A stretch of DNA of 64,000 nucleotides from positions 2,356,001 through 2,420,000 of the forward strand of contig JAHLEZ010000014.1 of the NCBI GenBank assembly GCA_020726505.1, in the 5' to 3' direction. The notes under the pieces are model-generated. The model saw nothing but the letters and a program-made list of their open reading frames with translations. It did no database searches and had not been told where the DNA came from. The stretch's first letter is position 1. Each line of letters starts with the position of its first letter. This DNA comes from Leptodontidium sp. MPI-SDFR-AT-0119. Its lineage: Eukaryota > Ascomycota > Leotiomycetes > Helotiales > Leptodontidiaceae. The translations under genes and the position numbers were made by a program. This document shows positions 32,760 to 43,969 of the stretch, in pieces.

Positions 32760-35700
32760 TCAAAGACTAAGGGTACGTCCTCGTACTAGCTCCTTAACAC
32801 TAAAGCGTCGATACTGACGTATTAGCTTCAAGTTTCGTGTCGTGACGGTTACTCGTGAAAGTGAGTGATAGTTATCGAGGCCAGGTTTATTTAGCTAAAG
32901 AAATATTGTCGGCGACACTAGCGTGTGGAGCGTGTATGTTTATTTCGAGTCAGACACTACTTAGTACTCGCTGCGCTACTGTACTAACAATTCAGGGACT
33001 CTAATCACTATCCCATCGTCTCTAACACGCTGTATCGTCGGAATCGTAGGGTTCTCTAAGAATTCGGGGTCGTTAAGGTATTGCAAATCAATGTCTAGTT
33101 TAAGATTCAGAAAGGTTAGGTTGTCGTCTTCGCTAGAGGCCTCTCCCACTTTATTACTATCGTTATAAATAAAGTTGTTTCTCTTGTAGAAGAGCTTAAG
33201 CTTATTACCGGCGAAGGTTTGTCGTAGTTAAGGGCTATTATCGCCGAGTTCTTTAAGTCTGTAATAACTTTTATTAGTATAAGTTTCAGCGATCTCGTAA
33301 GGACCTAGCCACTTGAAGTCGAGTGCTCGGTTTAAAGACATATTATTCTCTCGTACTAAGTCCCATCAGAGGACTAAGTCTTTCTTTTTAAATAGTTTCT
33401 TCCGTATATTGTGTTTGAGATTAAAGGCTTCCTTGCCTTCTTAACGACGCTGAGTTTTCCTAAAGATAGCCTCATTGATGTGTTCTTGTCTTATCTGAAA
33501 CTATATAGCCCTAAGCTGTAATAACTTTAATCAGTCACGAACCTCCTTAGTAAATAACGTTCTCTATGTTAGGTTTCTTGTCTCGATAAGTAAGATCGCC
33601 TCCCTACTATATACTATATAGAATAGTATGTAACTAGTTAAACTATACACAATAGTTCTGTCAGTAAATAACACTGCGGAAAGGTTATTAGTCCAACGTC
33701 CTTCTATTTTTGACAAGGTATTCTTAATAGGTCTATGGCCTCGTTCGATCATTCCATTGGCTCTAGCGTTATATGCTGAGATCTTGATTCACTCGACCTC
33801 TATTTTATTAAGTAGTTCTAGCACTTCCCCCATATTCTTAGTTCCTTTATTTATAATAAGTCTCTAAAACAACTTATGACGGCAAATAATATCTTCCTAA
33901 ATAAAAGCAGTAATATGTTTAGCCTCTTTAATAAGGAGAACTCTAGCTTCAGTCTATCTACTTATGTCGTCTCTTGTAATAATAAAGTAGCCTTTTCCCC
34001 TGTGTAGTAGTATGTAAGTAATATCTAATGCCTACTTTTCTATAAGTCTATTTGATACTATAAGGTAAAGAGGCTCCTTAAGACGCTTCGCTAATTAGAG
34101 TTAATAATTCTTATATATTTAGACGTATTCTATATAGTTAATAAATAGTCCCTTCTAAAAGTACCGCGTAATAATGCGGTAGTAAGTGCTTTCTCTCCCT
34201 TTGTGACTAGAATTATTATAGTAGCTCCGAAGTATAATTTCCTTCTCCTTATTAGTATTAATAATAAGTTTAATAGTAGAACCTTTTATAGGGAGCCTCT
34301 AAATCCGGCGACTGTATACACTGTAGTTCAAAGCTTCTCGTTTAAAGACTCGAAACTACTTTTTAGTTATGTCCTTAAGAGTCTTAAGTGTCGTCAGGTA
34401 TCGGGCAATTTGCTAGTACCCTTCGCTGTACTTATTAGCCAAGATAAGTAGTTTTCCTTCGATAGAGCTTGAACTATTAGAGGAGCTAAGTTCCCCTTCG
34501 TCTCTTAAGTATTACACTTTTGCTTTTATGTCTAATAAGATGTCGTTTTGTTTGCGTAGTTTAGGGTCTATTGTTGCTTCTTCGGATTCTAAATTAGTAG
34601 GTTCTTTGGCGTTAGATACTTCTATAAGGCAGATCTTATAAGCTCCTAACTCGGAAAGTATCTAATCCTCGTCTATATTACTCTCTTCCGGCGTGTCGTT
34701 AATATGCCTTGGCCTCTTAGAGAGCTAATTAGTAACGACGTGTATTAAGCCTTTGACATGCCGAACTTCGAAATCAAACAGGCGTATCTAAGTAAGCCAT
34801 CTAGTAAGTAAGGCGCTAAGATGATCGTGGGCGGCTCTATTTAGTTAAGTAACTAAGGTATTAGCGTTTATTTTAATAACAAAGTACACGCTAACGAGCT
34901 AGATTTTGAGCTTCTTTAAAATGTAGAGTATACCTTTATACTCTCGCTTAGTGGCATTATACTTAGCTTTAGTCTTACTCTAAAAACTACTCTCGTACCT
35001 CGCAGGTCATATCTTATTCGTTAGAGGGTCTCTTTGGCCGAGGAAACCTCCCTAACTTGTGCTACTCGAGTCGACACCGACAACTATCTCTCTAGCACCC
35101 TCGTTATAATCGATCCGATATAGAACTAGAAACGAATATAACGCATCTTTAAGAGTTTGTATTACTTTGTCGTGAATCTCTAGGTCCTAAAAGAACTTGA
35201 CTCCTTTTCTAGACAGTACGTATAATGGCTCAGCGATTAGTCGGAAGTTTTTAATCTAAATTCGAAAGTAAATAACAAGGCCTAGGAATGCCTTAACTTC
35301 TGTTAAGTTGCTTAGTAGGTTCTAATTCTTAATCTTAACTAAGTGTCTTATTAAAGGTTCTCTCCCTTCAGAGTTACAAGTGTATCCCACAATATTTATA
35401 CTATCTAAACAAAACTGAGACTTTAGTCTAATAATAGCACCTACTCTCTCTAAGCGTTCTAGTGTCTTATTAAGGTTCTGAATGTACTCTAAGATAAATC
35501 TTCGGATTCCGGGACGAGCTTCTTCTTAGTTATAGTCCGTGTATAGTCCTTTAACTCTTATATTATCTAAGAATAGTATAAATACGCTAGGAATTAGTAA
35601 CTTTAGTATATAAGTAATTATTTTAATAAACTGAGTAATAGAGTTTATAGTACTTTAAGGAAGAGTTGTGTTCTTAATTAAGCCTACGTTTAGAATATAA

Positions 35701-36690
35701 AAGGCAGTCATGTCTCGGCTAGACTTGTAGAGAGTTTGTTAATTATAGCCGGAGTATAAGTTAACGAGGCTAACGACGTAATAACCGGCGAATTCTTTAG
35801 AGAACTTATCTACTAAAGGTGGAAGATTAGTATCCCTTCGAGTGACGGCATTTAGTATAGTAGCTAAGTTAATAAGTCTGTATTTTCTAAGTTCTTTCTT
35901 TTTTACTAGAAACCAAGTATTTCGGTATAAGCCTTTAGAAAGCTTAAGAACACTCTTATTAAAACGCTCTTACACTATCTTCGTGACTTCTAGGACTAAA
36001 GCTCGTGGCAACGGAAAGTTAGGGGCTTACTAAGCTTTGTGCTTAATAGTCTTAATGACGACTAAGGGAGAAATATCTTCGTGGAATCTATTACATTCGG
36101 GCTAGTCGAACGCTATAGCTCCTTCTCTATTAGTCATTATTTCGTCGAAGAGAGTTCTCTCTTTAGGTTATAATAGCTTTCTAACATCGAGTTTAACTAG
36201 TCTCTTTAGCGTAAGTCGAGAGTTGCGGGGTATGTTAATAAAGCGTAATAGTAACAAATCTTAATATCTCCTTAACTGTTCTTACTTAGTCCCTCTATCT
36301 TTTAATCTCTTATACTAATTGTCTCTCCCTCCTGGGGGGTCGCCTATAAGGTCGACTTCGTTAACTAGCTAGACTTTCTTGGCTTTCGATTTGTACATAG
36401 TATTAATCTGAGTAATAGTGTTTTGAGTACTCCGAAAGGGGTTCTTAATCGGGAGATCGTTATAGTTCTTTGTCTATTCGAAGGTAGGCGTGGCTTTAGT
36501 TAAAGAACTAGCTCTAAAAGCTCTAGGAAAGAATAGTTCCGCAGTTGACTTCTCCTCCGGGAATGTGTCTAAGATTGCCTCTTACTAAAAATCATTGAGT
36601 ACTAATTTCGGGACGTAAAACTCTCTTTTTAAGTACTTGATAAGAATAGTATCGCCTTTATTATTATCACTTAGTACCGCTTCGTCCCCC
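32760..36690 (-). pseudogene. Gypsy E pol, RIP-decayed
   Basis: Minus-strand reading shows gypsy RT at about 35.95-35.3 kb: YRNTWFLVKKKELRKYRLIN, VTRRDTNLPPLVD, then FLDNIRVKG for the catalytic box and KSQFCLDSINIVGY. The integrase end is at about 33.75 kb (NGMIERGHRPIKNTLSK, with the catalytic-Glu neighbourhood ER). The protease region lies upstream. Runs of C7 on the plus strand at 32754 and 36687 flank it. The plus-strand ORFs 34203-34451 and 35842-36033 are shadows. Confidence 0.8.
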
Positions 36691-38899
36691 CCTTTATAAA
36701 GCTTGCCCCTAAGCTTTAATAGTTAAGGGTTATATTATGAGGGGTTGATCGAGTATTCCAAGGCACCGACAGTAGCGCTCGATATACAGTCAGTTACTCT
36801 TTTCCTGAGAAGTCTTCTTCTTTATAGTTATCTTTAGAGTCCATTTGTTCTGAAAAGATTATACTTATCCCGTTTTCTTCCCGAAGAGCTTCAGCGTCCT
36901 TAATATCCTCCGTAATATCGTTAGTTTTGACTGTAGTGATGTCTCTTAATCGCTGATCCCAAAACTAAGCTAGCACAATGCCTTTATTATAGTCTCTAAG
37001 ATAACGGAATAATACTCTAGCTTTATAGAAGAATAGAAAGCCTAGAATAACCTTTATGCCAAGGGCGTCTATAATATAGAATCTATTGTTAATAACGTAG
37101 TTACTTATAGCAACCGTAATATTATTAGCAAAACTAATAAATCAAGACTTAACTCCGGTGATTATCTTTAAAGCTATAGTCTGACTTCTAGTAATAGGGA
37201 GCTCTAGGAGAGTAACTACTTTAAGTGTCATATAACTAACTTTAACTCTTATGTCAAGGGTAACTCTAATATTAGTGACCTTAGTTCGGCCAGGTATAGT
37301 GACAACAACCTTTAGTACTAGCGAGAAGTATAAGTTTCCTGTTTTAGCTATTATCCTTAGTAAGGCTACTTTAGTATATAATAGTTCTTAAGCGCGAGTA
37401 CGTTTCGTTAGAAGGTTCTTAAAAATACACTTGTTAAGTAACATTATAGTTCTAAATAATATTATAAGGATTAGACTAAAGACTAAGATAGCGCTAACTA
37501 TAAGTTATAGTACTAAGTTATTAATAAGAGCTTCTTGTTATGCGAATAATTAAAGTCGCCAGCGTCTTTATTGTGTTTTAAACTTTGTCACTAATAGATT
37601 TCTTAGGATAAAGCTGTGAGTTATAATGCGCTCTTCTTAATACTTATACTTTAACTTAAGGCCTTCTTGTTTAATTTCCTTAAGTCGCCGTCTATAGTTC
37701 ACAGTTATAGAAACATTAGTAATATAAAGGTTCGGAAGAGTATATGGAGTGCCGTGAAGTAGTTTTTAATATATAATAATATCTTCCTTAGTTATTAACT
37801 CTAGTTCTTTAAACTCTAAGGTACTAATATCAGTGATTAATTCCTTTTATATACGTCAATTAATTGTTCTAGTAAAGAGACGAGATACTCTAGGCGAGTC
37901 TATAAGGACTATAATTTCTCTTAGCGTAAGGTTTCCGGGAAGCTCCTTTTATACAAGTAATTTGTCCAAGATATTATTAAGCCTATAACTATTCCGAGTT
38001 AACGCCTCTTACACGCGAGGACTTCGGGATGACGCTATACAGGATATAAGTCTAGGAGTAGCCGATAGTGTTACTAGTGCCTTAGACTTTGAAGCTCTCT
38101 TTCTTATTATACTATTAGTAAGTGATGTTTTAGAAGATGTTTTTAGTGCCGTAGTAAATGTCGTTTTCGTGTTTAAGTCAGAGACTTTAGACTTATTACG
38201 GGCTAGAATCTATTACGGTGTTATTTTAATCTTAGTTGGACTGTCGACGTCTATAGTATCAGCGAACTTGACTAGTTCTTTAATATCGCGGGGTGCCTTT
38301 AGTTTACTATAAGTAGATTGAGACTTGATCTTCTCTTAGAGCTTATCTAAAGTCTTATATAGCTCTTATCTAAGTGCTCCCTTTCGCTGCCTAGTCTCGA
38401 CCGGAGCTACTATAACTTCAGAATCAGTACTATTAGTACTATACGCCAGCAAATTTTGGATCTGTACTAATTAGTATTTAGTGTAGTCTTATTGCCCAAT
38501 AATATCCGAGTTAAGGTCCCCCGTAGGTTCTTCGATGAGCTCAATACAACCTATAGTAAGAACAGTCGGAGATTGTGCCCCCTTATCTCCCTTTTCCTTA
38601 GTAAGCGTAGCTTCTTTTCTTGCCTTAAGGAGTTCTTTAACTACTTTGGCTCGTCTCTTAGGGTTAAGGTCGTACGGGGTGTTTAAGACTCGCGTCAAGA
38701 TGTAATGTCTTTTAGACCTTCCGTCTAAGGGAAACTAGACGGGGTATAACTTCTTCCCCTCTTATTATAGGCTAATGTAAATGTAATTAGTATCGTCGGC
38801 TTCGTGGATAATACTAAGACTAATCTATTTCTTATAGTTATAGTATTAGTTCATGTAACTATAATACTCTTAAGGTCTTATGCCTAGCTAGTGTTAATT

Positions 38900-40306
38900 T
38901 ATATACTAGTGACAACTATAATTATCCCTAGCGCGCCTATTATACCCCAAGGAACTCGAATTTACTACACTGTAGTTGACGGCAGCTTGCTCTTGGGCCT
39001 CTTTAAAGAACATAAACATATTGACTTCAGTAGTAAAGTTAGTATTAGAGGCTCTTTGAACTACTACTCTAAGAATCTTTATATGTTCTAATCCTTTAGT
39101 GATAAAATCTAAATCTCTTATATTAACCCTACTTAGGTTCTTAGTAACTTTCTCTAAAGTAAGGAGGAAATTAAGTGTAAATAGCTCCTCGTCTTATTAC
39201 TTTAGTACTCTAGAAATCTCGTCCCGTGTAGAGTTATCCTTATAGTTAATAAAGTCAGACTAGTACTGGGGTGCTAGTTTACTGTTACAAGGCGGAATAG
39301 TATAAGTCGTTAACTAAGGTACAAAGCGCTCAGCGAATAGGTTAGTGTTATTAGTATTACCTTATACTCGGTCGGTGATGCCTTACTCTTTAGTAATAGT
39401 ACTTAGCTCCCTCTCGGAGTTAAGGTGGGCCTCTACAACAGAGTAGACCTTTCTAAATAAGTTTATGTTGTCGATGTTTAGGGTTCCACTATTCTTAGAA
39501 GCAGCCCGTATAGCTTTAGTTCGTAGATTCTAAAGAAAAGAGAAGATAAATCTTATAGAGGCTTACTTGTTAGTGAGGTTACTACGGTTAATATAATTAA
39601 CAGCAACCTCTCTAAATACTCGGAGGAAGTCGCGGCACTATTCAGGAGTAGGCTCGCCGTCCTTTACAAGAGTCTTAAAGTCATGCTCAAGTCGGTCAAA
39701 GTAACCATTAGTATATAGGCGGCGCTTTATATTATTGTACTAGTACTCCTGAATTATAGTATCCTTGAAGCTAGTATAGCTACCTTCTTTAAAGCCTAAA
39801 AGCTTCTGAATAGTCTATATATAAACTTAAGTAACGTACTTAGCCACCTACTCTTTCTTGACTTAATTATTAGTGACTATATAGGCTATAAAGTATTAAT
39901 CGAGAATCCGGAAGTAGTTACTAACATCGATTCCGTTAAAGATAAGGGCATTTAAGGTTCTAGCGATAGGCATAGGCTGATTAAGATAGATTTTTAAGTT
40001 CTTTAAGTCGTCTATAGTAAAGGTAAGGCTAGAGTATTAGTGTGGCCTTATAAGATTAGTAGAATTAGAGCCACTAGTCCCTTACTTTTCTTTCTTTCCC
40101 TTATTCCTCTTCTAAGAAGTTTCTGAGGTTTAAGAAGTAGTGTCCTTAGAGAGTATAGAGGTGTCAAGGCTTAGCCTAGTAGTGATTCTAGGTCCAAACG
40201 GAGGAGTTACTCTTGTCAAAATAGAGCCAAGGGGTATTATAATATTACTGAACTTACTTATCTTAGGGTTGCCGTAGCCGTAGTCGATGTTTCCGTTGTT
40301 CGACAT
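38900..40306 (-). pseudogene. Gypsy E gag, RIP-decayed
   Basis: Starts at an ATG at 40306 (MSNNGNIDYGYGNPK) and reads, with stops ignored, through SLTFTIDDLKNLKIYLNQP, LNALIFNGIDVSNYFRI and HDFKTLVKDGEPTPE. These resemble the retrotransposon capsid of fungal gypsy elements. The 36.7-38.9 kb part upstream of pol should hold the rest of gag and the protease, but I cannot identify motifs there with certainty. Confidence 0.65.
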
Positions 40307-41465
40307 CGTGCGTTGTCGTAAGAAGGTCGTAGTAAGGTAAGTTAATAGTGTCGTCGATTGGAATATAAGAAAGTAACTGAGAATATAGTGTATTAATTAC
40401 TAAAGAAATATAAAGGAAACCCCCTCCTTTAAAACAGAAAGTATATAGGCTCTCGCTTACCTTAAAGTGAGATAAATGTTAATAACTCTTAGTAAAGGTT
40501 TAAGGCCGTACTCTCTAGTTAGCCCCTAGCGAACACTAATAACTACTAAACCGAAACAAACACGCCCTAAAGCTTAGGGCTCGTATACGGAAATTATAAA
40601 AACAATAAAAGTAAATATAATAAGAAAACAAAGTAAGGAGATTAATACTCGGCGTAAGCCACCTAAGCTTTAGACTAGCTTAGAAGTTCCATGTCTTGCC
40701 GAACACTCCGAAATACAAGCTCGCTAGTACTTCGCTTAAGCCTCTAATATATTAATTTCAGTTCCGTTGTGGAGTCTCGACTTTTCTTAGCGTTTAAAGA
40801 ATACTAGTTACGTCTAGAAACACTAAAACCTTCGCTGAGAATAGAAACTAGTGCGAAGTGGCTAGGCACTATATCTCGGAACGATAGAATTAGAACAATA
40901 GCTTAAGGGAGACAGATTTTCTAGTACTATAAGTACTCCCACTTTGTAGTTTTCCCTGGTTCCTTAGTAGTCTTCGTTCTCTTTAGGTCAAAGGTCCGTA
41001 TTCTCTATGTTCGTCGTTTTGCCTTAAGGGCTAAGAGATAGCTAACTAAATAACTCCCTTAGTTTAGACAATTGTCGTTTTTCTTGACTCTCCTTATATA
41101 AGTTAGTACACAGGGGCCTCACTGTTATACTTACTTAGTTCCTCCTCTAGTAGTAACTCACTCCCTGTGTCGGTCACTAGAAATATATAAGAGGGACAAA
41201 TCCTAATTTATATAACAAGAGGGTAATATGTAGCGAGCTACCGGAGGAAATTCTAGGCTCTGTAAATAACAGATTAATTAAATCTAAAGATATCATATAT
41301 CTAGAGAGTACAAATCGGCAAAGGAGGGGAGGGAAAAGGTTCTAATAAATAGAATATATCTAGTGTTGCGTTCTTGACGTTTTGTAGTCAAGTGTTAGCT
41401 CCTTATATATGCGAAGGACCAGCGCAGTCATGTGACAAAAGAAATCAGGGGCTGTCCCCACCACA

Positions 41466-41889
41466 ATACTACTCCCTGGCGTATTAGTAGAAGTATTAAT
41501 TATAAGATTATTAGTATCGGGAGAGTCAAGTAAGGGGACAGAAGAAGAGGTAAACGATATATCGACGTCGTCTATAGTAAGTCGCTTTATTAGAGAAGGG
41601 ACGACTTTCGGCTTGAGTTGGCGAGTTAGAGGGAGAGGTCTAGTGAAGAGAGGGTTTCGACTTCGTCGTGTTAAAGTAAAAGTCGGGGAGGAGAATAAGG
41701 GTAATAGTAGCGAAGTAAATATTAACTTCACTATTAGTAGGGGTTTTAATATTACTATTCGTTAAGTTATAAAGCTTAGTATAGGCCTTTCTTATATTTA
41801 AGCTTCTAAGTCGTAACTACTTACAAGAGAATTAAGGGGCGAGGGATATTTACTGTCTTCTTAGACGTAAAACAAAAAGTTGTAGATAA
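41466..41889 (-). pseudogene. Gypsy D leader and start of gag, cut off by element E
   Basis: The 424 bp between the 5' LTR of D (41890) and the insertion point of E. A gag-like start (SEVNIYFATITLILLPDFY) can be read near 41720-41660 with stops. The minus-strand ORF 41360-41731 in another frame runs into the LTR of E and is probably a shadow. Confidence 0.5.
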
Positions 41890-42138
41890 TGTGACGCTTA
41901 CTTTAAAAAGACGGTAATCACGTGTAATTAACGCCTTATATATTAACACAAGAGACATATAACGATATTAAGTATTAACTTAGAATCTACAACTACAGAG
42001 GAAAGAAGGTATAAAAAGAAGAAGTCTATATATAAGAGGTCGGTATGCCTAGCACTATAGTAATCTCGGTACGTCCTGATCGGGCAATACTAAGTGGAGC
42101 CGGTGGAAATGAGGCTCTGGGCAGCGACAGTCGTCACA

Positions 42139-42285
42139 AGTACGAGTAATAGGAGTAGCTGTAGTAGCTCTCTTTAGAGCAGGAGTAGCCTTTAGAGCCT
42201 TCTTGGCCTCTTTCTTCTTCTTCGCCTACTATAATTAATAATGCCTAAATTAATATATAACTTTAAGATTAACGATTAACTTAAT
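42139..42285 (-). pseudogene. Antisense gene of copia A, middle piece (intron 1 and start of exon 2)
   Basis: Between elements D and B lies a 147-bp piece of A. On the minus strand it holds the AT-rich 3' part of intron 1 and then codons for AKKKKEAKKALKATP, matching AKAKKKTASKKATKAVKATP in element B. It links 49922-50010 (exon 1) to 20340-21052. Confidence 0.65.
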
Positions 42286-42480
42286 TATGGTGCAGAAGTG
42301 GAGTAGAGCCTTGCGATTAACGTAGGGAAAATTAAAGTGATTAATTATTGTCTAGAATATATAAGGAAATTAAAGGAACACGTTGTTCTCTTAAAAGCGG
42401 TATAACGTGGCAGAAACTATATCTAGCGTAGCGCGCAGCTAACCGAGTATTAGCCCGTGCCTATACGACACACCCCCTAG

Positions 42481-42749
42481 CCAAGTAATAGTAGTAAGCT
42501 ACTAGTATTATAGTTGGCTGCGCTAAGCGAGAGTAAACACTAAACTGAATACTTAGGCCATAACTATTCCTGTACTACTAAGTTAGGCAAATAACCCTCT
42601 TATTTAAAGTGGCGCAGCCCCTACTTGATTCTTAGTCTTGCAACCTCTCCACAACACATACAGATCGACCTTTCGATTTACTAATTAATTAACTAACTAA
42701 ATAAACAATTAATTAATCGATTAACTAATTAATTGCTCTTATTTTTAAA
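42481..42749 (+). promoter_or_regulatory. Probable promoter and leader of the antisense gene in copia B
   Basis: Between the polypurine tract and the ATG at 42750 lies a pyrimidine-rich leader (tctccacaacacatacag near 42649) followed by repeated TTAATTAA/TTAACTAA words (42680-42732). Copy A has the same at 50010-50258. Promoter activity is inferred from position only. Confidence 0.4.
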
Positions 42750-43669
42750 ATGGGTATCTCTAATCGATCTGCTAAGGCCGTTAAGGCTAAGCGTGTTACT
42801 GTCGCTATAAGTTATTGAGTTAAAGTTTATTAATCGTTAATTATTAATTTAAAGAATTTGCCGATTTAAGTATAACTTGTTAATTATAATAGGCTAAGGC
42901 TAAGAAGAAGACCGCCTCTAAGAAGGCTACTAAGGCTGTTAAGGCTACTCCCGCGGCTACTCCTCGTGCTGCCCGTGCCCCTCGTATTAAGGGAGCTAAG
43001 CGTGCAGTTGTTTACTTAGGTTATATTAATAGCGCCCTTTAAACTAAAAGCACCGGCGAGTACTTCGATGTCGTTAGTCGAGGTGCTCGCTATTTCGCCT
43101 ACTCGTTAGGCCACTTATATAAGACTACTCCCTCTATTACTTAGGCCCCCTTCTTCCTTTATCACATTGCGCTCTTAAATAACGCGGACGATAAGGTAAA
43201 TTCCTTTAGTTGTTCTTTTTTTAGCGTGTAATTACTAATTTCCTTAAGAGCTTAAGTAGTTAAGAGCTCCGGTTTTTGCGACTCTTAAGGGTTAAGTTGT
43301 TGCTAGTAGAGCTACTAGTGGAGCCAGTCGTGCTTTAGTATAACCACGGCTACTTTCTACGTTAAGACCTCTTCGGAGTCAGAGGGTAGTAAGGAGACTC
43401 CTCGGGGAGTAACTCCGGCTTCTCTTGTTGCTCCTACGGCTACTGCTCTTATTATAGCTATAAGTAGAGCTAGTGGAGCTACTATTGCGGCCGCTAGCAT
43501 TAGTACTAGTCTTATTACTTTCTGGGCCCTAATAATTGATAAGCCTCTTAGAGTTACTCTCACGCTAAAGCAGGAAGCTCAAGCTACTTAGGTTAAGGAG
43601 CTTATTAAGGTAATTACTAGTGCGTTAAGTAATTTAGTTCGGGAGGTCTTGGGCCTTCTAATTACATAA
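42750..43669 (+). pseudogene. Antisense spliced gene in copia B, between pol and 3' LTR; unknown protein
   Basis: Plus strand, opposite to the pol of element B. Exon 1 42750-42806 (MGISNRSAKAVKAKRV), intron 42807-42892 (donor ATAAGT here, GTAAGT in copy A), exon 2 from 42893 (AKAKKKTASKKATKAVK, then AVVYLGYINSAL, GEYFDVVSRGARYF, LGHLYKTTPSIT). The second intron is about 43196-43248 (GTAAAT donor, TTACTAATTT branch site). The last exon contains SSESEGSKETPRGVTPASL and PLRVTLTLKQEAQAT and stops at 43667-43669. Stops inside exon 2 (TAA for CAA, TAG for CAG) fit RIP. The Lys/Ala/Thr/Pro-rich N-terminus resembles histone H1-type tails, hinting at nucleic-acid binding. Family unknown to me. Confidence 0.7.
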
Positions 43670-43969
43670 GTTGCTCTCTTTTGTGTAAGGCGAGGCTTAA
43701 GAACCTCTAAACAACTAAGTGTCCCTTTATAATTTACTTGCATTACGTTGTTTTTACTATAAAAACGAATAATTATTAAGAGTAATTAAATCTTTTAAAT
43801 GCCGTGAATTTTACCCCCGAACTTAATTACTCTTTAAGTAAATAAAATAATAAGAGAATTTATAAAGGAATAATAAATACATAAGAAAATACCCTTATAA
43901 TAAAGGAAAAAGTAAAGAACGTGTGTAAAGACTTACTTTAAAGCGAGGGCTTTATAGTGAGTTGCTCTA

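Larger units (their letters stand above)
27833..41465 (-). mobile_element. Ty3/gypsy LTR retrotransposon E, split by a small non-autonomous LTR element
   Basis: Minus-strand element inserted in the gag region of D. The 3' LTR (27833-28112) and 5' LTR (41186-41465) are both 280 bp and gap-free relative to each other; the right one shows many G-to-A and C-to-T changes while the left is nearly unmutated. A 4-bp duplication ATAC flanks it (27829-27832 and 41466-41469). Without the nested 1.49-kb element it is about 12.1 kb, large for a fungal gypsy element. Contents on the minus strand: gag from 40306, pol about 36.7-32.76 kb, then an unusual 3' region (about 30-32.7 kb), the polypurine tract (28113-28130), LTR. 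Confidence 0.88.
21053..42138 (-). mobile_element. Ty3/gypsy LTR retrotransposon D, split by element E
   Basis: Minus-strand element. 3' LTR 21053-21301 and 5' LTR 41890-42138 are each 249 bp, align without gaps and differ only by transitions. Perfect 5-bp target duplications AGTAC lie at 21048-21052 and 42139-42143. Without element E it is about 7.45 kb. It interrupts the antisense gene of copia A. The polypurine tract (minus: AGAGG plus G-run, TAA) is at 21302-21316 next to the 3' LTR. Downstream of the 5' LTR (minus) the probable primer site begins TTATCTACAAC. Confidence 0.9.

Noticed and set aside
34203..36033. ORFs on the plus strand in the 34-36 kb region
   Set aside because: They lie opposite to the gypsy E reverse transcriptase and integrase and are shadows.
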